Positions 48,730-58,598 of a DNA stretch of 64,000 nucleotides are shown piece by piece. Both the position numbers and the translations under genes were made by a program. The notes below the pieces were generated by a model, which was given only the letters and a program-made list of their open reading frames with translations, made no database searches and was not told the origin of the DNA. Source of the stretch: Pinirhizobacter soli. GTDB lineage: Bacteria; Pseudomonadota; Gammaproteobacteria; Xanthomonadales; Rhodanobacteraceae. How positions within the stretch are numbered: position 1 is the stretch's first letter; the number at the start of each line of letters is the position of its first letter. The stretch lies in assembly GCF_015905305.1 (NCBI RefSeq), contig NZ_JADZLQ010000002.1, positions 1-64,000 on the forward strand, written 5' to 3'.

Positions 48730-50670
48730 TCAGGCGGCATGCACGCGGCGCAGGGCCGCCCGCAGCAGGCGCATTTGCAGGGCATCGGCTATTTTCAGCG
48801 GCCCTTCAAAGCCCATGCGCGCCAGGGCTTCTTCCTCCCCCGACACCGCCTTGCCCGGCCGCAGCAACGCTCCCGTCAGGCGTAGCCGCCCGCCCCACGA
48901 CGCCGACATCGAGCGCAGCCACGCCAGCGCGGGCAGCAGGCGCAGTTCCTCCGGCGAGAAATCACTGCCAAAAGGAAATTCCGGCGCAGCCAGGGCAGGC
49001 ATCGCCAGGCGCAAGGCCTCCGGGGTGTTCCGGAGCCAGGCGTCGGGCACCACGAAACCGGCCTGGAGCTTGCCGGCCTTCTTCGCCTGGGCCACCAGGC
49101 CGTCGATGAACCGCGCATCGGCAATGGCAAGCATGGCCTGCACGCATTCGGTATCGCTGCGTCCGCGCAGGTCCGCCACGCCGTATTCGGTGACCACGAT
49201 GTCGCGCAGATGTCGCGGGATAGTGGTGTGCGGGTAGTTCCACACGATGTTCGACACAACCTTGCCGCCGGTACTGCGCGTGGATCGCATCAGCAACACC
49301 GAGCGGCCTCCCGGCAACTCGTGCGCCATGGCAACGAAGTTGTACTGCCCGCCCACGCCGCTGACCACCTCGCCGTCGGCCAGTGCATCGGACACGGCCG
49401 CGCCCAACGGCGTGGCCATCATGCAGGTATTGAAGAAGCGCGCGTCCCGCCGTTGCAGCGCGGCGAGGGCCTGGTGGTCGCCGTAGAGCTGGTTGACGTT
49501 GGAGACCCGGCACAGGTCGATGCCATCCGGGTCTTCGGCCTCCCGCTGGTGCAGCCAGCGGTAGAGTTCGCGCGAACCCAACACGAAGGCACCGCGCAGG
49601 TAGTGGCCACCGCGGTGGGGATCGGCATCGGGCTCGCCACGGGCGGAACGGCGCTCGCGTTCGACGTCGTCGAAAGTGCGGCGCTTGAGCACGCCGCCGC
49701 GCTCCAGGTGCATGAAACCATCCATCACCATTTCGCTCGCACCATAGATGCCGCGCTCGAAAGGCTCGATACCTCCTTCGCGCAAGGCCATCGAACGCGT
49801 GACGCCACGGCCATCGAGCGCTTCAAGTGCTTCGCTCCACACAGCGTTCCGGCCATGCCGCAGCAGCAATGCATTCACGATGGCATCGGACAGCGCGCCG
49901 ATGCCGATTTCCAGGCAGCCGCCGTCACGCACCAGGGCGCTGGCGTGGATGCCCAGCGCGTGCTCGGTCACTGTCACCGGCTGGCGTGGCAGCGCGAACA
50001 AGGAAGGCGTTGTCTCCGGCGTCACGACGACGTCGAAGAAGCCCGCTGGCGCCTCGGCATTGCCCGAAACGAAAGGCATGTCCGGATGCACCACTGCCAC
50101 GCATAGCGCCCGTGGCTGCCCCGCCGCCACTTGCCGGTCGAGGAAATCGAAGGTGAGGTCTGGATTGGTCGACAGGCTGATGCGCTCACCAGAGGCCGCC
50201 ACCAGTTGCACCAGCGCATTGATCTGGCGGTCCACCAGGTCGCGCGCGACGTGGGTGTAGTTCTGGCTGATGTAGTCGCGCTGTGCGGGCGCCGAGTGCA
50301 GCAGCGCGCCGCTTTGCAGGTAGAACTCGTGCACGTGCACGTTGGCCGGCAGCACGCCCTGCGCCTGCGCTGCTGCGTAATCCAGGCCGCGGAAATCGGG
50401 GCCCAGATGGCGATCGAGGAACGGATCAAGGAAGCGGGCTTCCAGGCCCGGCTTCGCCCGCGGGCGCGTGAGCGACAACGCGCTGAAGATCGTCAGGGAA
50501 GTTTCAGGCCTCGCCGCCGCCTCCGCATAAAGCGCGTTGAGCAGATCGTGCGGCTTGCCTAGTCCCAGGGGCGCGGCCACGCGCGGGTGGCCGCCCGTGG
50601 CCGCGAGGATGCGCGCCACGACGGCTGCGATATCCGGTAGACGTTCCGATGACGGCATGCACGGCATCAT
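48730..50670 (-). CDS. Acetyl-CoA hydrolase/transferase family protein
   Basis: I start at the ATG at 50670 ([20 protein letters not shown]), giving 646 aa; ATGs at 50667 and 50658 are alternatives. The C-terminal half has the CoA-transferase signature of the acetyl-CoA hydrolase family: [20 protein letters not shown], and [20 protein letters not shown], with [13 protein letters not shown]. The N-terminal half ([20 protein letters not shown]) is the first CoA-transferase domain; between them lies an extra segment (about 320-400: [20 protein letters not shown]). It probably moves CoA between acetyl-CoA and another acid; the partner is unknown. The gene is divergent from the phospholipase-D-like gene with only 43 bp between chosen starts. 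Confidence 0.85.
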   Translation of the reverse strand: MMPCMPSSERLPDIAAVVARILAATGGHPRVAAPLGLGKPHDLLNALYAEAAARPETSLTIFSALSLTRPRAKPGLEARFLDPFLDRHLGPDFRGLDYAAAQAQGVLPANVHVHEFYLQSGALLHSAPAQRDYISQNYTHVARDLVDRQINALVQLVAASGERISLSTNPDLTFDFLDRQVAAGQPRALCVAVVHPDMPFVSGNAEAPAGFFDVVVTPETTPSLFALPRQPVTVTEHALGIHASALVRDGGCLEIGIGALSDAIVNALLLRHGRNAVWSEALEALDGRGVTRSMALREGGIEPFERGIYGASEMVMDGFMHLERGGVLKRRTFDDVERERRSARGEPDADPHRGGHYLRGAFVLGSRELYRWLHQREAEDPDGIDLCRVSNVNQLYGDHQALAALQRRDARFFNTCMMATPLGAAVSDALADGEVVSGVGGQYNFVAMAHELPGGRSVLLMRSTRSTGGKVVSNIVWNYPHTTIPRHLRDIVVTEYGVADLRGRSDTECVQAMLAIADARFIDGLVAQAKKAGKLQAGFVVPDAWLRNTPEALRLAMPALAAPEFPFGSDFSPEELRLLPALAWLRSMSASWGGRLRLTGALLRPGKAVSGEEEALARMGFEGPLKIADALQMRLLRAALRRVHAA

Positions 50671-50713
50671 GCCAGACTCGCTTTCATCGCATGCAAGGGA
50701 AACACAAAACCCC

Positions 50714-52204
50714 ATGACTTCCCGCCACGCCCGCCAGGCAGCGTCGGACCGGCGCCTTGCCGAACAGGCGCTCAGCCGCTCAGCGCGTGCACCATTGGTC
50801 ACCGGCAACGATGTTGGCCTGATGATCGATGCCCAGGTGCATTTCGACCAATGGCTCGATGCCATCAGGAGTGCGAAGGAGCGGATATTCCTCGAGAACT
50901 ACATCATTCGTGACGACGAGGTTGGCCGGGCTTTCCGGGATGCACTGGTCGAGCGCGCCAGCGCCGGCGTGTTCGTGGCGGTGATCTGCGACTGGGTCGG
51001 TTGCCTGGGGCAATCGCGACCGTCGTTCTGGACGCCGCTGCGCGCCGCCGGTGGCCAGGTGCGCATACACAACCCGCCGCGCATCGGTAGCCCCTTCGGC
51101 TGGGTAAGCCGCAACCACCGCAAACTGCTGACCACCGACGGCTGCCTGGGTTTCCTCTCGGGGGTGTGCATCAGCGCCAAATGGCTGGGCAACCCGAAGA
51201 AGAATGTCCCGCCCTGGCGCGACACCGGCGTGTCGATCCGTGGCCCGGCGGTTGCGGAACTGGACAACGCCTTCTTCGATAGCTGGGCCGACATCGCCGA
51301 TCCGCTGGAACTGCCCTCGCCCGTGGCGTGTCCTGATGCAGGGAATATCGCCCTTCGCGTGGTGGCCAACCAGCCCTACACGGCCGGCACCTATCGCCTG
51401 GACCAGATGATCGCCGCGCTGGCCACCAAATCCCTGTGGCTGACCGATGCCTACTTCGTGGGCATCGCACCCTACGTGCAAGCGCTGTGCGCCGCCGCGC
51501 GCGACGGCGTGGACGTTCGCCTGCTGGTACCGGGCAGCAGCGACATCCCGTTGGTAGCCGGCATGTCGCGCTCGGGCTACAAGCCGCTGCTCAAAGCCGG
51601 TGTGCGCGTGTTCGAATGGAACGGCTCGATGCTGCACGCCAAGACGGCCGTTGCCGACGGCCAATGGGCGCGGGTGGGTTCGTCCAATCTCAATATCCAA
51701 AGCTGGCTGGGCAATCGCGAGATCGACGTGGCGATTGAAGATGAGGGTTTTGCCGGGAAGATGGCCCACCAATACGAGGTGGACCTGGAGAATGCCACCG
51801 AGATCGTACTCGCGCCCTCGCGCCGCCAGCATGGCGGTGAACGCGTGGCCAGCAGCGAACCCCGGCCGCACCGTCCGTCGCGGCCCGGTGGAAGTTCAAG
51901 CCGTGCCGCCGCCAGCGCCCTGCGCTTGGCCAATACCGTCGGTGCAGCACTTAGCCAGCGCCGGGTGCTGGGCGACACGGAAACTGGGCCAGTGCTCGCA
52001 GGCTTCCTGGGCCTGCTGGTGCTCGGTGCCATCGGCGTGTTCTGGCCACGTGGCCTGGCGTGGCCTATTGCGGCGATTGCCCTGTGGTTCTCGTTGAACC
52101 TTGGCGTGCAGTGGTTGCAGTTGCGCGCCCGGCGCAGGAAGGCGAAGCCTGATAAACCCGATTCCGCGGTGGAGCCGCGCCCCGTTTCGAAACAAGCCGA
52201 ATAA
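50714..52204 (+). CDS. Phospholipase D-like protein, cardiolipin synthase type
   Basis: I start at the ATG at 50714 (MTSRHARQAASDRRLAEQAL), giving 496 aa; an earlier ATG at 50669 would overlap the divergent gene. Two PLD motifs are present: NHRKLLTTDG near residue 137, and LHAKTAVADGQWARVGSSN near residue 305, so a phosphatidyl-transfer or phosphodiesterase activity is expected. The N-terminal DAQVHFDQWLDAIRSAKERI and IFLENYIIRDDEVGRAF match cardiolipin synthase ClsB. The C-terminus adds two hydrophobic segments (VLAGFLGLLVLGAIGVF, WPIAAIALWFSLNLGVQW), unlike ClsB. The first HKD motif reads H-R-K with D five residues on, consistent with activity. Confidence 0.85.
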   Translation: MTSRHARQAASDRRLAEQALSRSARAPLVTGNDVGLMIDAQVHFDQWLDAIRSAKERIFLENYIIRDDEVGRAFRDALVERASAGVFVAVICDWVGCLGQSRPSFWTPLRAAGGQVRIHNPPRIGSPFGWVSRNHRKLLTTDGCLGFLSGVCISAKWLGNPKKNVPPWRDTGVSIRGPAVAELDNAFFDSWADIADPLELPSPVACPDAGNIALRVVANQPYTAGTYRLDQMIAALATKSLWLTDAYFVGIAPYVQALCAAARDGVDVRLLVPGSSDIPLVAGMSRSGYKPLLKAGVRVFEWNGSMLHAKTAVADGQWARVGSSNLNIQSWLGNREIDVAIEDEGFAGKMAHQYEVDLENATEIVLAPSRRQHGGERVASSEPRPHRPSRPGGSSSRAAASALRLANTVGAALSQRRVLGDTETGPVLAGFLGLLVLGAIGVFWPRGLAWPIAAIALWFSLNLGVQWLQLRARRRKAKPDKPDSAVEPRPVSKQAE

Positions 52205-52253
52205 GCACTCGCCGAATCCCCCGGTTGTTGCATCGCAGCTTGGCTTTGTACAC

Positions 52254-52274
52254 ATATGAACGTAAAGTTCATAT
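52254..52274. promoter_or_regulatory. Operator candidate before the fucose catabolic operon
   Basis: ATATGAAC-GTAAA-GTTCATAT is a perfect 8-bp inverted repeat with a 5-bp spacer, 24 bp upstream of the first fucose gene. The core ATGAAC-N5-GTTCAT recurs at 59925-59941 beside fucP and the iclR-type gene, the only other place I noticed it. It is the natural candidate site for the IclR regulator. Confidence 0.7.
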
Positions 52275-52298
52275 ACACACAGCACCACGGAACCTGAG

Positions 52299-53303
52299 AT
52301 GCCCCTGCCCCGCCAGGCGCCCGACCGCCCTGACCGCCTGCGATCGCGGATAGGGGCGTTGTCGCCGCTGTCCTTCGGCGCGGCGCCGATCGGCAACCTC
52401 TACGCAGGCGTCGACGATGCAGTGGCACAGGCCGCCATCGGCGCCGCGCTCGAGGCGGGCATCACTCATTTCGATACGGCGCCGTACTACGGCTATGGCC
52501 TGTCGGAGAGCCGCCTGGGTGAAGCCCTGGGCCGCGTGGATCGCCCCCGCTTCACGCTGTCCACCAAGGCCGGGCGGCTTGTCGAGCACGGCAACGCATC
52601 GGGAAACGACGGCTTCGCCGTGCAGGGCCGGCATGCGGTGTTCGACTACAGCCGCGACGGCGTCACGCGTTCGGTGGAGGAGAGCCTGCGCAGGCTCCGT
52701 ACCGACTACATCGACATCCTGCTGCTGCACGACATCGGCAGCCTCGTCCACGGCGAGCACGCCCCTGCTGTATTGCGGCAGGCGCTGGATGAGGCCCTTC
52801 CCGCCATGGCATCGCTTCGCGACCAGGGCATATGCAAGGCGATCGGCATTGGCGTGAATGAAGAATCCGTGTGCCTGGACGTCATGCCGCGCTTCGAGCT
52901 CGACACGATCCTGCTGGCCGGCCGCTTCACCTTGTTCGAGCAGGCGCAGAGCCGTCGCGTGATGGCCATGGCATATAACGATGGCGTGGCGGTGATGGCG
53001 GGCGCGCCCTATAACTCGGGCCTCCTGGGCGCCGGCGACGGCCCGGGCGCTACCTACGACTACGAACCCGCCAGCGATGCCATCCGCGCGCGGGCCCAGC
53101 GTTACTACGACATCGGCCGCGCCGAACACGTCGACATCGGCGCGGCGGCGCTGCAATTCCCGCTGACGCATCCGGCCGTGGCCACCGTGGTCTGCGGGCT
53201 GCGCTCGCCTGAAGAAGTGCACGCGGCCACGCAACGCATGACCACTTCGCTGCCCGCCACATTGTGGGCGCGCCTGCGCGACGAAGGCCTGGTAGCCGCA
53301 TGA
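52299..53303 (+). CDS. Aldo/keto reductase, probable L-fucose (D-threo-aldose) 1-dehydrogenase
   Basis: The 334-aa product has the aldo/keto reductase barrel: LSFGAAPIGNLYAGVDDAVA, the catalytic aspartate and tyrosine in THFDTAPYYGYGLSESRLG, lysine in TLSTKAGRLV and histidine in IDILLLHDIGS. The GGLFN-type stretch is replaced here by GAPYNSGLLGAG. It is close to D-threo-aldose 1-dehydrogenases and should oxidise L-fucose to L-fucono-lactone with NAD(P). It is the first gene of a six-gene plus-strand operon; its stop overlaps the next start (ATGA). The shared operator palindrome lies just upstream. Confidence 0.88.
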   Translation: MPLPRQAPDRPDRLRSRIGALSPLSFGAAPIGNLYAGVDDAVAQAAIGAALEAGITHFDTAPYYGYGLSESRLGEALGRVDRPRFTLSTKAGRLVEHGNASGNDGFAVQGRHAVFDYSRDGVTRSVEESLRRLRTDYIDILLLHDIGSLVHGEHAPAVLRQALDEALPAMASLRDQGICKAIGIGVNEESVCLDVMPRFELDTILLAGRFTLFEQAQSRRVMAMAYNDGVAVMAGAPYNSGLLGAGDGPGATYDYEPASDAIRARAQRYYDIGRAEHVDIGAAALQFPLTHPAVATVVCGLRSPEEVHAATQRMTTSLPATLWARLRDEGLVAA

Positions 53304-54175
53304 TCCTGGACGCGCACCAGCACTACTGGAAACCTTCGCGTGGCGACTACGGCTGGCTCGCTGGCGCACCGGCTTCCCTGCGCCGGGATTTTCTTCCCCA
53401 GGACATCGCCGCCATCCGCGATGAAGCCGGTGTTGAAGCTTTCGTGCTGGTGCAGGCGGCTCCCAGCGAGGATGAAACCCGCTTCCTGTTCGAAATGGCA
53501 CGCCTGGATACCACCGCGGTGGGCGTGGTGGGCTGGGTGGATTTCGAAGCACCCGACGTAGACGTACGCATCGCATCGCTCATCGCCGATGGCGGCGGCT
53601 TGCTGGTGGGGCTGCGGCCCATGGCGCAAGACATCGACGATCCCGACTGGCTCGACAGCGAACGCATCGACGCCGCGTTCGCCTGTCTGCACTCAAGCGA
53701 CCTGGCGTTCGATGCACTGGTGGGGCCGTTGCAATGGCCCGCGTTGCAACGGCGACTGGACCGCGAGCCACGGCTTCGCGTGGTGGTGGACCACGGTGCC
53801 AAGCCCGACCTTGCCGATGGCAGCTTCTCGCGCTGGGCCACGTGCATCGAACGGCTGGCCCGGTACCCCAACGTGCACTGCAAGTTCTCGGGCCTGTTGA
53901 CCCAACTCACGCCCGACCAGGACGAAGCCACCATCACGCCGTACGTCGAGCACCTGTTCTCAAGCTTCGGGCCTGCGCGCCTGATGTGGGGCAGCGACTG
54001 GCCGGTGGCGACGTTGCGCTGCGATTACGCGCACTGGCTGCGATTGGCCTTGCGCCATGTCCGTGCGCTCGCGCCCGACCATGAGGCTGCGGTGATGGGC
54101 GAGAACGCTGCGCGTTTCTACCGTCTTGACCTTGCCCGCCCATCCCTTCCCGTCCATGCCATGGCCCGCCAATGA
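53300..54175 (+). CDS. Amidohydrolase, probable L-fucono-1,5-lactonase
   Basis: I start at the ATG at 53300, overlapping the preceding stop codon, giving 291 aa. The metal-binding HxH motif is in ILDAHQHYWKPSRGDYGWL, followed by VVDHGAKPDL and, near the end, LMWGSDWPVATLRCDYAHW with the catalytic aspartate. This matches the COG3618 lactonases of the amidohydrolase superfamily. In the pathway it should hydrolyse L-fuconolactone to L-fuconate. It has no signal peptide. Translation is coupled to both neighbours (ATGA at both ends). Confidence 0.88.
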   Translation: MILDAHQHYWKPSRGDYGWLAGAPASLRRDFLPQDIAAIRDEAGVEAFVLVQAAPSEDETRFLFEMARLDTTAVGVVGWVDFEAPDVDVRIASLIADGGGLLVGLRPMAQDIDDPDWLDSERIDAAFACLHSSDLAFDALVGPLQWPALQRRLDREPRLRVVVDHGAKPDLADGSFSRWATCIERLARYPNVHCKFSGLLTQLTPDQDEATITPYVEHLFSSFGPARLMWGSDWPVATLRCDYAHWLRLALRHVRALAPDHEAAVMGENAARFYRLDLARPSLPVHAMARQ

Positions 54176-54924
54176 TCCTCGAAACCTCCCGCCGCCTGGC
54201 GGGCAAACGCGCCCTTGTCACTGCCGCGGGCGCCGGCATCGGCCGCGCCACGGCGCTTGCCTTTGCCGCGGCCGGAGCCGAAGTGCTGGCAACCGACATC
54301 GACGCTTCGGCATTGCCGTCGCTCGAAGGCTTGCATCCTGGCATCCGCACCCAGGTGCTGGATGTCACCGATCCTGAAGCCGTCGCCGCCATCGCGCAGC
54401 ATCCCCTGGATGTGTTGTTCAACTGCGCGGGCTTCGTGCACGCCGGGACCATCCTTGATACCGACGAAAGCGCCTGGCGCCGCTCGTTCGCGATCAACGT
54501 GGACAGCATGTACCACCTCTGCCGCGCAGTGCTTCCAGGCATGCTCGAACGCCGCCAGGGCAGCATCGTGAACATGTCCTCGGTGGCGTCCAGCATCAAG
54601 GGCGTACCCAACCGCTTTGCCTACGGCGCCACCAAGGCCGCGGTGATCGGCCTGACCCGCTCGATCGCTGCGGATTTCGTTTCGCGCGGCGTGCGCTGCA
54701 ATGCCATTTGCCCGGGCACCGTGAAAACACCTTCGCTCGCCGAGCGCGTTCGCGCCCTCGGTGGCGACGAAACCGCGGCCTGGAAAAGTTTCACTGACCG
54801 CCAGCCAATGGGCCGCCTGGGCGAGCCCGGGGAAATCGCGGCGCTCGCGGTGTACCTGGCCTCCGACGAATCGTCTTTCACCACCGGCACCGTGCACGTC
54901 ATCGACGGCGGCTGGTCGAACTAG
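54172..54924 (+). CDS. SDR dehydrogenase, probable 2-keto-3-deoxy-L-fuconate dehydrogenase
   Basis: The 250-aa short-chain dehydrogenase has the cofactor motif ALVTAAGAGIGRATALAFAA, the acidic NAD-selecting residue in VLATDID, the NAG motif as LFNCAGFVH, the catalytic serine in IVNMSSVASSIKG and the YxxxK pair in FAYGATKAAV. The C-terminus AVYLASDESSFTTGTVHVID is typical. It should oxidise 2-keto-3-deoxy-L-fuconate to the 2,4-diketo compound with NAD. It starts within the preceding stop codon. Confidence 0.88.
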   Translation: MILETSRRLAGKRALVTAAGAGIGRATALAFAAAGAEVLATDIDASALPSLEGLHPGIRTQVLDVTDPEAVAAIAQHPLDVLFNCAGFVHAGTILDTDESAWRRSFAINVDSMYHLCRAVLPGMLERRQGSIVNMSSVASSIKGVPNRFAYGATKAAVIGLTRSIAADFVSRGVRCNAICPGTVKTPSLAERVRALGGDETAAWKSFTDRQPMGRLGEPGEIAALAVYLASDESSFTTGTVHVIDGGWSN

Positions 54925-54934
54925 GAATGTATCG

Positions 54935-55789
54935 ATGAAACTTTTCCGACATGGCAATCCCGGCGCCGAGCGTCCGGGCCTCGTGGATGCCGATGGCGCG
55001 CTGCGCGACCTGAGTAGCAAGGTCAACGACATCACCGGCGCCACGCTGTCGCCGGCATCGCTCATGAGCCTGGCGTCGATCGATCCATCCACCCTTCCCC
55101 GCCTCGACGCCGGTGTCCGCCTGGGTGCCGCCGTGGGCCAGGTGGGCAAGATGATCTGCGTGGGCATGAACTACGCCGACCACGCCGCCGAAACCGGCGC
55201 GCCCATCCCCGAACAGCCGGTGCTGTTCATGAAAGCCACCACGGCCATCATGGGCCCGAACGACGACGTAGTGATTCCGCGCGGCTCGGTGAAGACCGAT
55301 TGGGAAGTGGAGCTTGGCGTGGTGATCGGCACCGTCGCGCGCGATGTGACGGTTGACCAGGCACTAAGCCACGTCGCCGGCTACATGGTGGTGAACGACC
55401 TCTCCGAGCGCGAATTCCAGATGGAGCACGGCGGCCAGTGGGTGAAGGGCAAAAGCTGCGACACCTTCGGTCCATTGGGCCCCTGGCTGGTCACGACCGA
55501 CGAAATCGGCGATCCGCAGAACCTGGACCTGTGGCTCAGCGTCAATGGCCATCGATATCAATCGAGCAACACGAAGAACATGGTGTTCGGCGTGGCGAAA
55601 CTGGTGAGCTACATCAGCCGCTACATGACCCTGATGCCCGGCGATGTGATCAGCACCGGCACGCCGGGGGGCGTGGGCCTCGGACTGAAGCCACCCACGT
55701 ACCTCAAGCCCGGCGACGTGATGGAACTGGGCATCGAAGGCCTTGGCACGCAACGTCAGGTGGCGCATGCGCATAAGGCGGACCGCTGA
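54935..55789 (+). CDS. FAH-family hydrolase, probable 2,4-diketo-3-deoxy-L-fuconate hydrolase
   Basis: The 284-aa protein starts at 54935 ([20 protein letters not shown]). It has the fumarylacetoacetate hydrolase fold: [35 protein letters not shown], the metal-binding glutamates in [35 protein letters not shown], and [20 protein letters not shown]. It should cleave the diketo acid to pyruvate and L-lactate in the last carbon-splitting step. The lactate fits the dehydrogenase two genes downstream. Confidence 0.88.
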   Translation: MKLFRHGNPGAERPGLVDADGALRDLSSKVNDITGATLSPASLMSLASIDPSTLPRLDAGVRLGAAVGQVGKMICVGMNYADHAAETGAPIPEQPVLFMKATTAIMGPNDDVVIPRGSVKTDWEVELGVVIGTVARDVTVDQALSHVAGYMVVNDLSEREFQMEHGGQWVKGKSCDTFGPLGPWLVTTDEIGDPQNLDLWLSVNGHRYQSSNTKNMVFGVAKLVSYISRYMTLMPGDVISTGTPGGVGLGLKPPTYLKPGDVMELGIEGLGTQRQVAHAHKADR

Positions 55790-55791
55790 CC

Positions 55792-57105
55792 ATGGCGAAG
55801 ATCACCGCGCTGGAAACCGTCGACGTCCGTTTCCCCACCTCGCGGGAACTGGATGGTTCCGATGCGATGAACCCGGATCCGGATTATTCGGCCGCCTATG
55901 TGGTGCTGCGCACCGACGAGGGCGAGCTTTCAGGCTATGGCCTGGTGTTCACCATCGGCCGCGGCAACGACGTGCAGACGGCGGCGCTCGATGCGCTGCG
56001 CCCGCACGTGGTGGGCCTTGACCTGGCCGACGTGGTGGACAACCTCGGCGGTTTCTCCGCGCGCCTGGTGGGTGATTCGCAGCTGCGCTGGCTTGGCCCT
56101 GAAAAGGGCGTGATGCACATGGCCATCGGCGCGGTGGTCAATGCTGCCTGGGACATGGCCGCGCGTCGCGCCGGTTTGCCCTTGTGGCGCTTCATCGCCC
56201 AGATGAGCCCCGAGGCCCTCGTGGCCACCATCGATTTCCGGTACCTCACCGACGCCCTCACGCCGGAAGAGGCGCTGGGAATGCTGCGCGCGGCCCAGCC
56301 GCACCGGGCCGCGCGCATCTCCCGGCTGTTGGAGGAAGGCTACCCGGCCTATACGACATCGCCCGGCTGGCTGGGCTATAGCGACGAGAAACTGCAGCGC
56401 CTGGCACGCGAGGCGGTGGCCGAGGGTTTCAACACCATCAAATTGAAAGTAGGCGCGCACGTGGACGACGACGTTCGCCGCTGCCAGCTTGCACGCCAGG
56501 CCGTGGGGCCGGACGTTGCCATCGCCGTGGACGCCAACCAGCGATGGGACGTACCGCAGGCGATCGAGTGGATGCACCGGCTTGAAGCATTCAATCTTGC
56601 CTGGATCGAAGAGCCCACCAGCCCCGACGACATCCTGGGCCACGCCGCCATCCGCCGCGCCATCAACACACCGGTATCCACCGGCGAGCACACTCATAAC
56701 CGGGTGATGTTCAAGCAACTACTGCAGGCCGGGAGCGTCGACCTGATCCAGATCGATGCCGCGCGCGTGGGCGGCGTGAACGAGAACCTGGCCATCCTGT
56801 TGCTGGCGGCGAAGTTCGGCGTGCGCGTATTCCCGCATGCGGGAGGCGTGGGCCTGTGCGAACTGGTGCAGCACCTGGCCATGGCCGACTACGTCGCCAT
56901 CACCGGCCTGAAAGACGACCGCGCGATCGAGTTCGTCGATCACCTGCACGAGCACTTCGTGGACCCGGCAACCATCCGCAACGGGCGCTACCTCGCGCCG
57001 GTTGCTCCGGGCTTCTCGGCCCAGATGCACCAGGCCTCGATCGACGCCCACCGCTTCCCCGACGGCCCGGTATGGCAGGATGCGCCTGTCGCCATGACGG
57101 GCTAG
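55792..57105 (+). CDS. L-fuconate dehydratase
   Basis: The 437-aa enolase-superfamily enzyme removes water from L-fuconate to give 2-keto-3-deoxy-L-fuconate. Residues match the Xanthomonas campestris FucD, as I recall it: the catalytic lysine in FNTIKLKVG (near 220), metal ligands in [10 protein letters not shown] (near 248), [11 protein letters not shown] (near 274) and [10 protein letters not shown] (near 301), and the histidine in [11 protein letters not shown] (near 351). Length and the opening [34 protein letters not shown] also agree. It begins 3 bp after the preceding stop codon. Confidence 0.93.
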   Translation: MAKITALETVDVRFPTSRELDGSDAMNPDPDYSAAYVVLRTDEGELSGYGLVFTIGRGNDVQTAALDALRPHVVGLDLADVVDNLGGFSARLVGDSQLRWLGPEKGVMHMAIGAVVNAAWDMAARRAGLPLWRFIAQMSPEALVATIDFRYLTDALTPEEALGMLRAAQPHRAARISRLLEEGYPAYTTSPGWLGYSDEKLQRLAREAVAEGFNTIKLKVGAHVDDDVRRCQLARQAVGPDVAIAVDANQRWDVPQAIEWMHRLEAFNLAWIEEPTSPDDILGHAAIRRAINTPVSTGEHTHNRVMFKQLLQAGSVDLIQIDAARVGGVNENLAILLLAAKFGVRVFPHAGGVGLCELVQHLAMADYVAITGLKDDRAIEFVDHLHEHFVDPATIRNGRYLAPVAPGFSAQMHQASIDAHRFPDGPVWQDAPVAMTG

Positions 57106-57108
57106 CCG

Positions 57109-58239
57109 ATGACCACCATCACCAACGTGGCGGACCTGCGCGAACTGGCGCGCCGCCGCGTACCGCGCGCCTTCTTCGAATACGCCGACCGCGGCTCCTA
57201 CGACGAATCCACCCTCCGCGAGAACGCCCGCGCCCTTGATCGGATCAAGCTGCGCCAACGGGTGATGATCGACGTCGACCGGCGCAACCTGGCCACCACC
57301 TTCATCGGCCAGCCGGTAAGCCTGCCGCTGGCCATCGCGCCCACAGGGCTTACCGGGTTGCAGTACGGCGGTGGCGAGATCCTTGGTGCGCGGGCTGCGG
57401 CCGAGGCCGGCATTCCCTTTACCTTGAGCACCATGTCGATCTGCTCGATCGAGCAGGTGGCCGCGGCCAGCGATACGCCGTTCTGGTTCCAGGTGTATGT
57501 GATGCGCGACCGCGGCTTCACCCGCGAACTGATCCAGCGCGCGCACGCGGCAAAGTGTTCGGCACTGATGCTTACCGTGGACCTCACCATCCAGGGCCAA
57601 CGCCATCGGGAAATAAAGAACGGCCTGGCGGTGCCACCGAAGCTGACCCTGCGCAACGCGGTGGACATCATGAGCAAGCCGCGCTGGGCATGGAACGTAC
57701 TGCGTGCGCCCAGCCGCTCGTTCGGCAACCTCGCCGGGCGCATCGGCGGCGACAGTCTCACCACCCTGGCGCAGTGGATCGCCAGCCAGTTCGATCCCAC
57801 GCTCACCTGGGCCGATCTGGCATGGATCCGCGAGGCGTGGCCCGGCAAGCTGATCATCAAGGGCATCATGGATCCCCGTGACGCGAAGCTTGCCGCCGAT
57901 CATGGCGTGGACGCGATCGTCGTATCCAACCATGGCGGCCGCCAGCTCGACGGCGCCCCGGCCAGCATCGATGCGCTGCCCGCCGTGGTACAGGAAGTGG
58001 GCGACCGTTGCGAAGTGTTGTTCGACGGCGGCATCACCAGCGGCCAAGCGCTGTTCAAGGCACTGGCACTTGGCGCACGCGGCGCGCTGATGGGCAAGGC
58101 GTTCCTTTATGGACTTGGTGCCATGGGCCAGCCTGGTGTTGCCGCTGCGATCGAGATCATCCGCAAGGAACTAAGTACCACCATGGCGCTGTGCGGCCAG
58201 ACCGACGTCAGGGCGATCAATAACGACGCGCTCTGGTAG
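57109..58239 (+). CDS. lldD: FMN-dependent L-lactate dehydrogenase / alpha-hydroxy-acid oxidase
   Basis: The 376-aa protein has the FMN-dependent alpha-hydroxy-acid dehydrogenase pattern: PRAFFEYADRGSYDESTLRE, PLAIAPTGLTGLQYGGGEIL, FTLSTMSICSIEQVA, FQVYVMRDRGFT, the lysine in LIIKGIMDPRDAKLAADHG and the active-site histidine and arginine in IVVSNHGGRQLDGAPASIDAL. It should oxidise L-lactate to pyruvate at the membrane, passing electrons to quinone. As the last gene of the fucose operon it uses the lactate made by the diketo-acid hydrolase. It ends 5 bp from the convergent mutarotase gene. Confidence 0.93.
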   Translation: MTTITNVADLRELARRRVPRAFFEYADRGSYDESTLRENARALDRIKLRQRVMIDVDRRNLATTFIGQPVSLPLAIAPTGLTGLQYGGGEILGARAAAEAGIPFTLSTMSICSIEQVAAASDTPFWFQVYVMRDRGFTRELIQRAHAAKCSALMLTVDLTIQGQRHREIKNGLAVPPKLTLRNAVDIMSKPRWAWNVLRAPSRSFGNLAGRIGGDSLTTLAQWIASQFDPTLTWADLAWIREAWPGKLIIKGIMDPRDAKLAADHGVDAIVVSNHGGRQLDGAPASIDALPAVVQEVGDRCEVLFDGGITSGQALFKALALGARGALMGKAFLYGLGAMGQPGVAAAIEIIRKELSTTMALCGQTDVRAINNDALW

Positions 58240-58244
58240 CCGTT

Positions 58245-58598
58245 TCACGGCAAACGGAATATCTCGTCCATCGGCACCCACTTCTGCCCGTCGGCCGCCC
58301 ACGGCAGCCGCTCCTGGAAGGTGTCCATCAATTGTTCCCAGGCCTGTATGCGCGGATTGGAAGCATCCGAGGCTGCCTTGGCGGCTGCGTCATAGCCGGG
58401 GCCGGGCTCCATCACCATCACCAGGCGGTTGCCGGTGCGGTAGATGCGCATGTCGATGATGCCGGCATCGCGGATGGATTTGACTACGTCCGGCCAGATC
58501 GTATCGGCGCGATGCCAGCGCTCGTACTCGGCGATCGCCCGCGCGTCGTTGCGAAGGTCCAGCGTAAAGACCTGGTGCAAATGGGCCTCGCCCGGCAT
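58245..58598 (-). CDS. L-rhamnose/L-fucose mutarotase family protein
   Basis: I start at the ATG at 58598 (MPGEAHLHQVFTLDLRNDAR), which overlaps the stop codon of the permease gene (TGATG), giving 117 aa. The RhaM-type pattern is clear: IAEYERWHRADTIWPDVVKS, IRDAGIIDMRIYRTGNRLVM, and the C-terminal QERLPWAADGQKWVPMDEIF with AASDASNPRIQAWEQLMDTF. It should speed the exchange between alpha and beta anomers of L-fucose, giving the anomer used by the dehydrogenase. It forms a two-gene operon with the permease. Confidence 0.9.
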   Translation of the reverse strand: MPGEAHLHQVFTLDLRNDARAIAEYERWHRADTIWPDVVKSIRDAGIIDMRIYRTGNRLVMVMEPGPGYDAAAKAASDASNPRIQAWEQLMDTFQERLPWAADGQKWVPMDEIFRLP

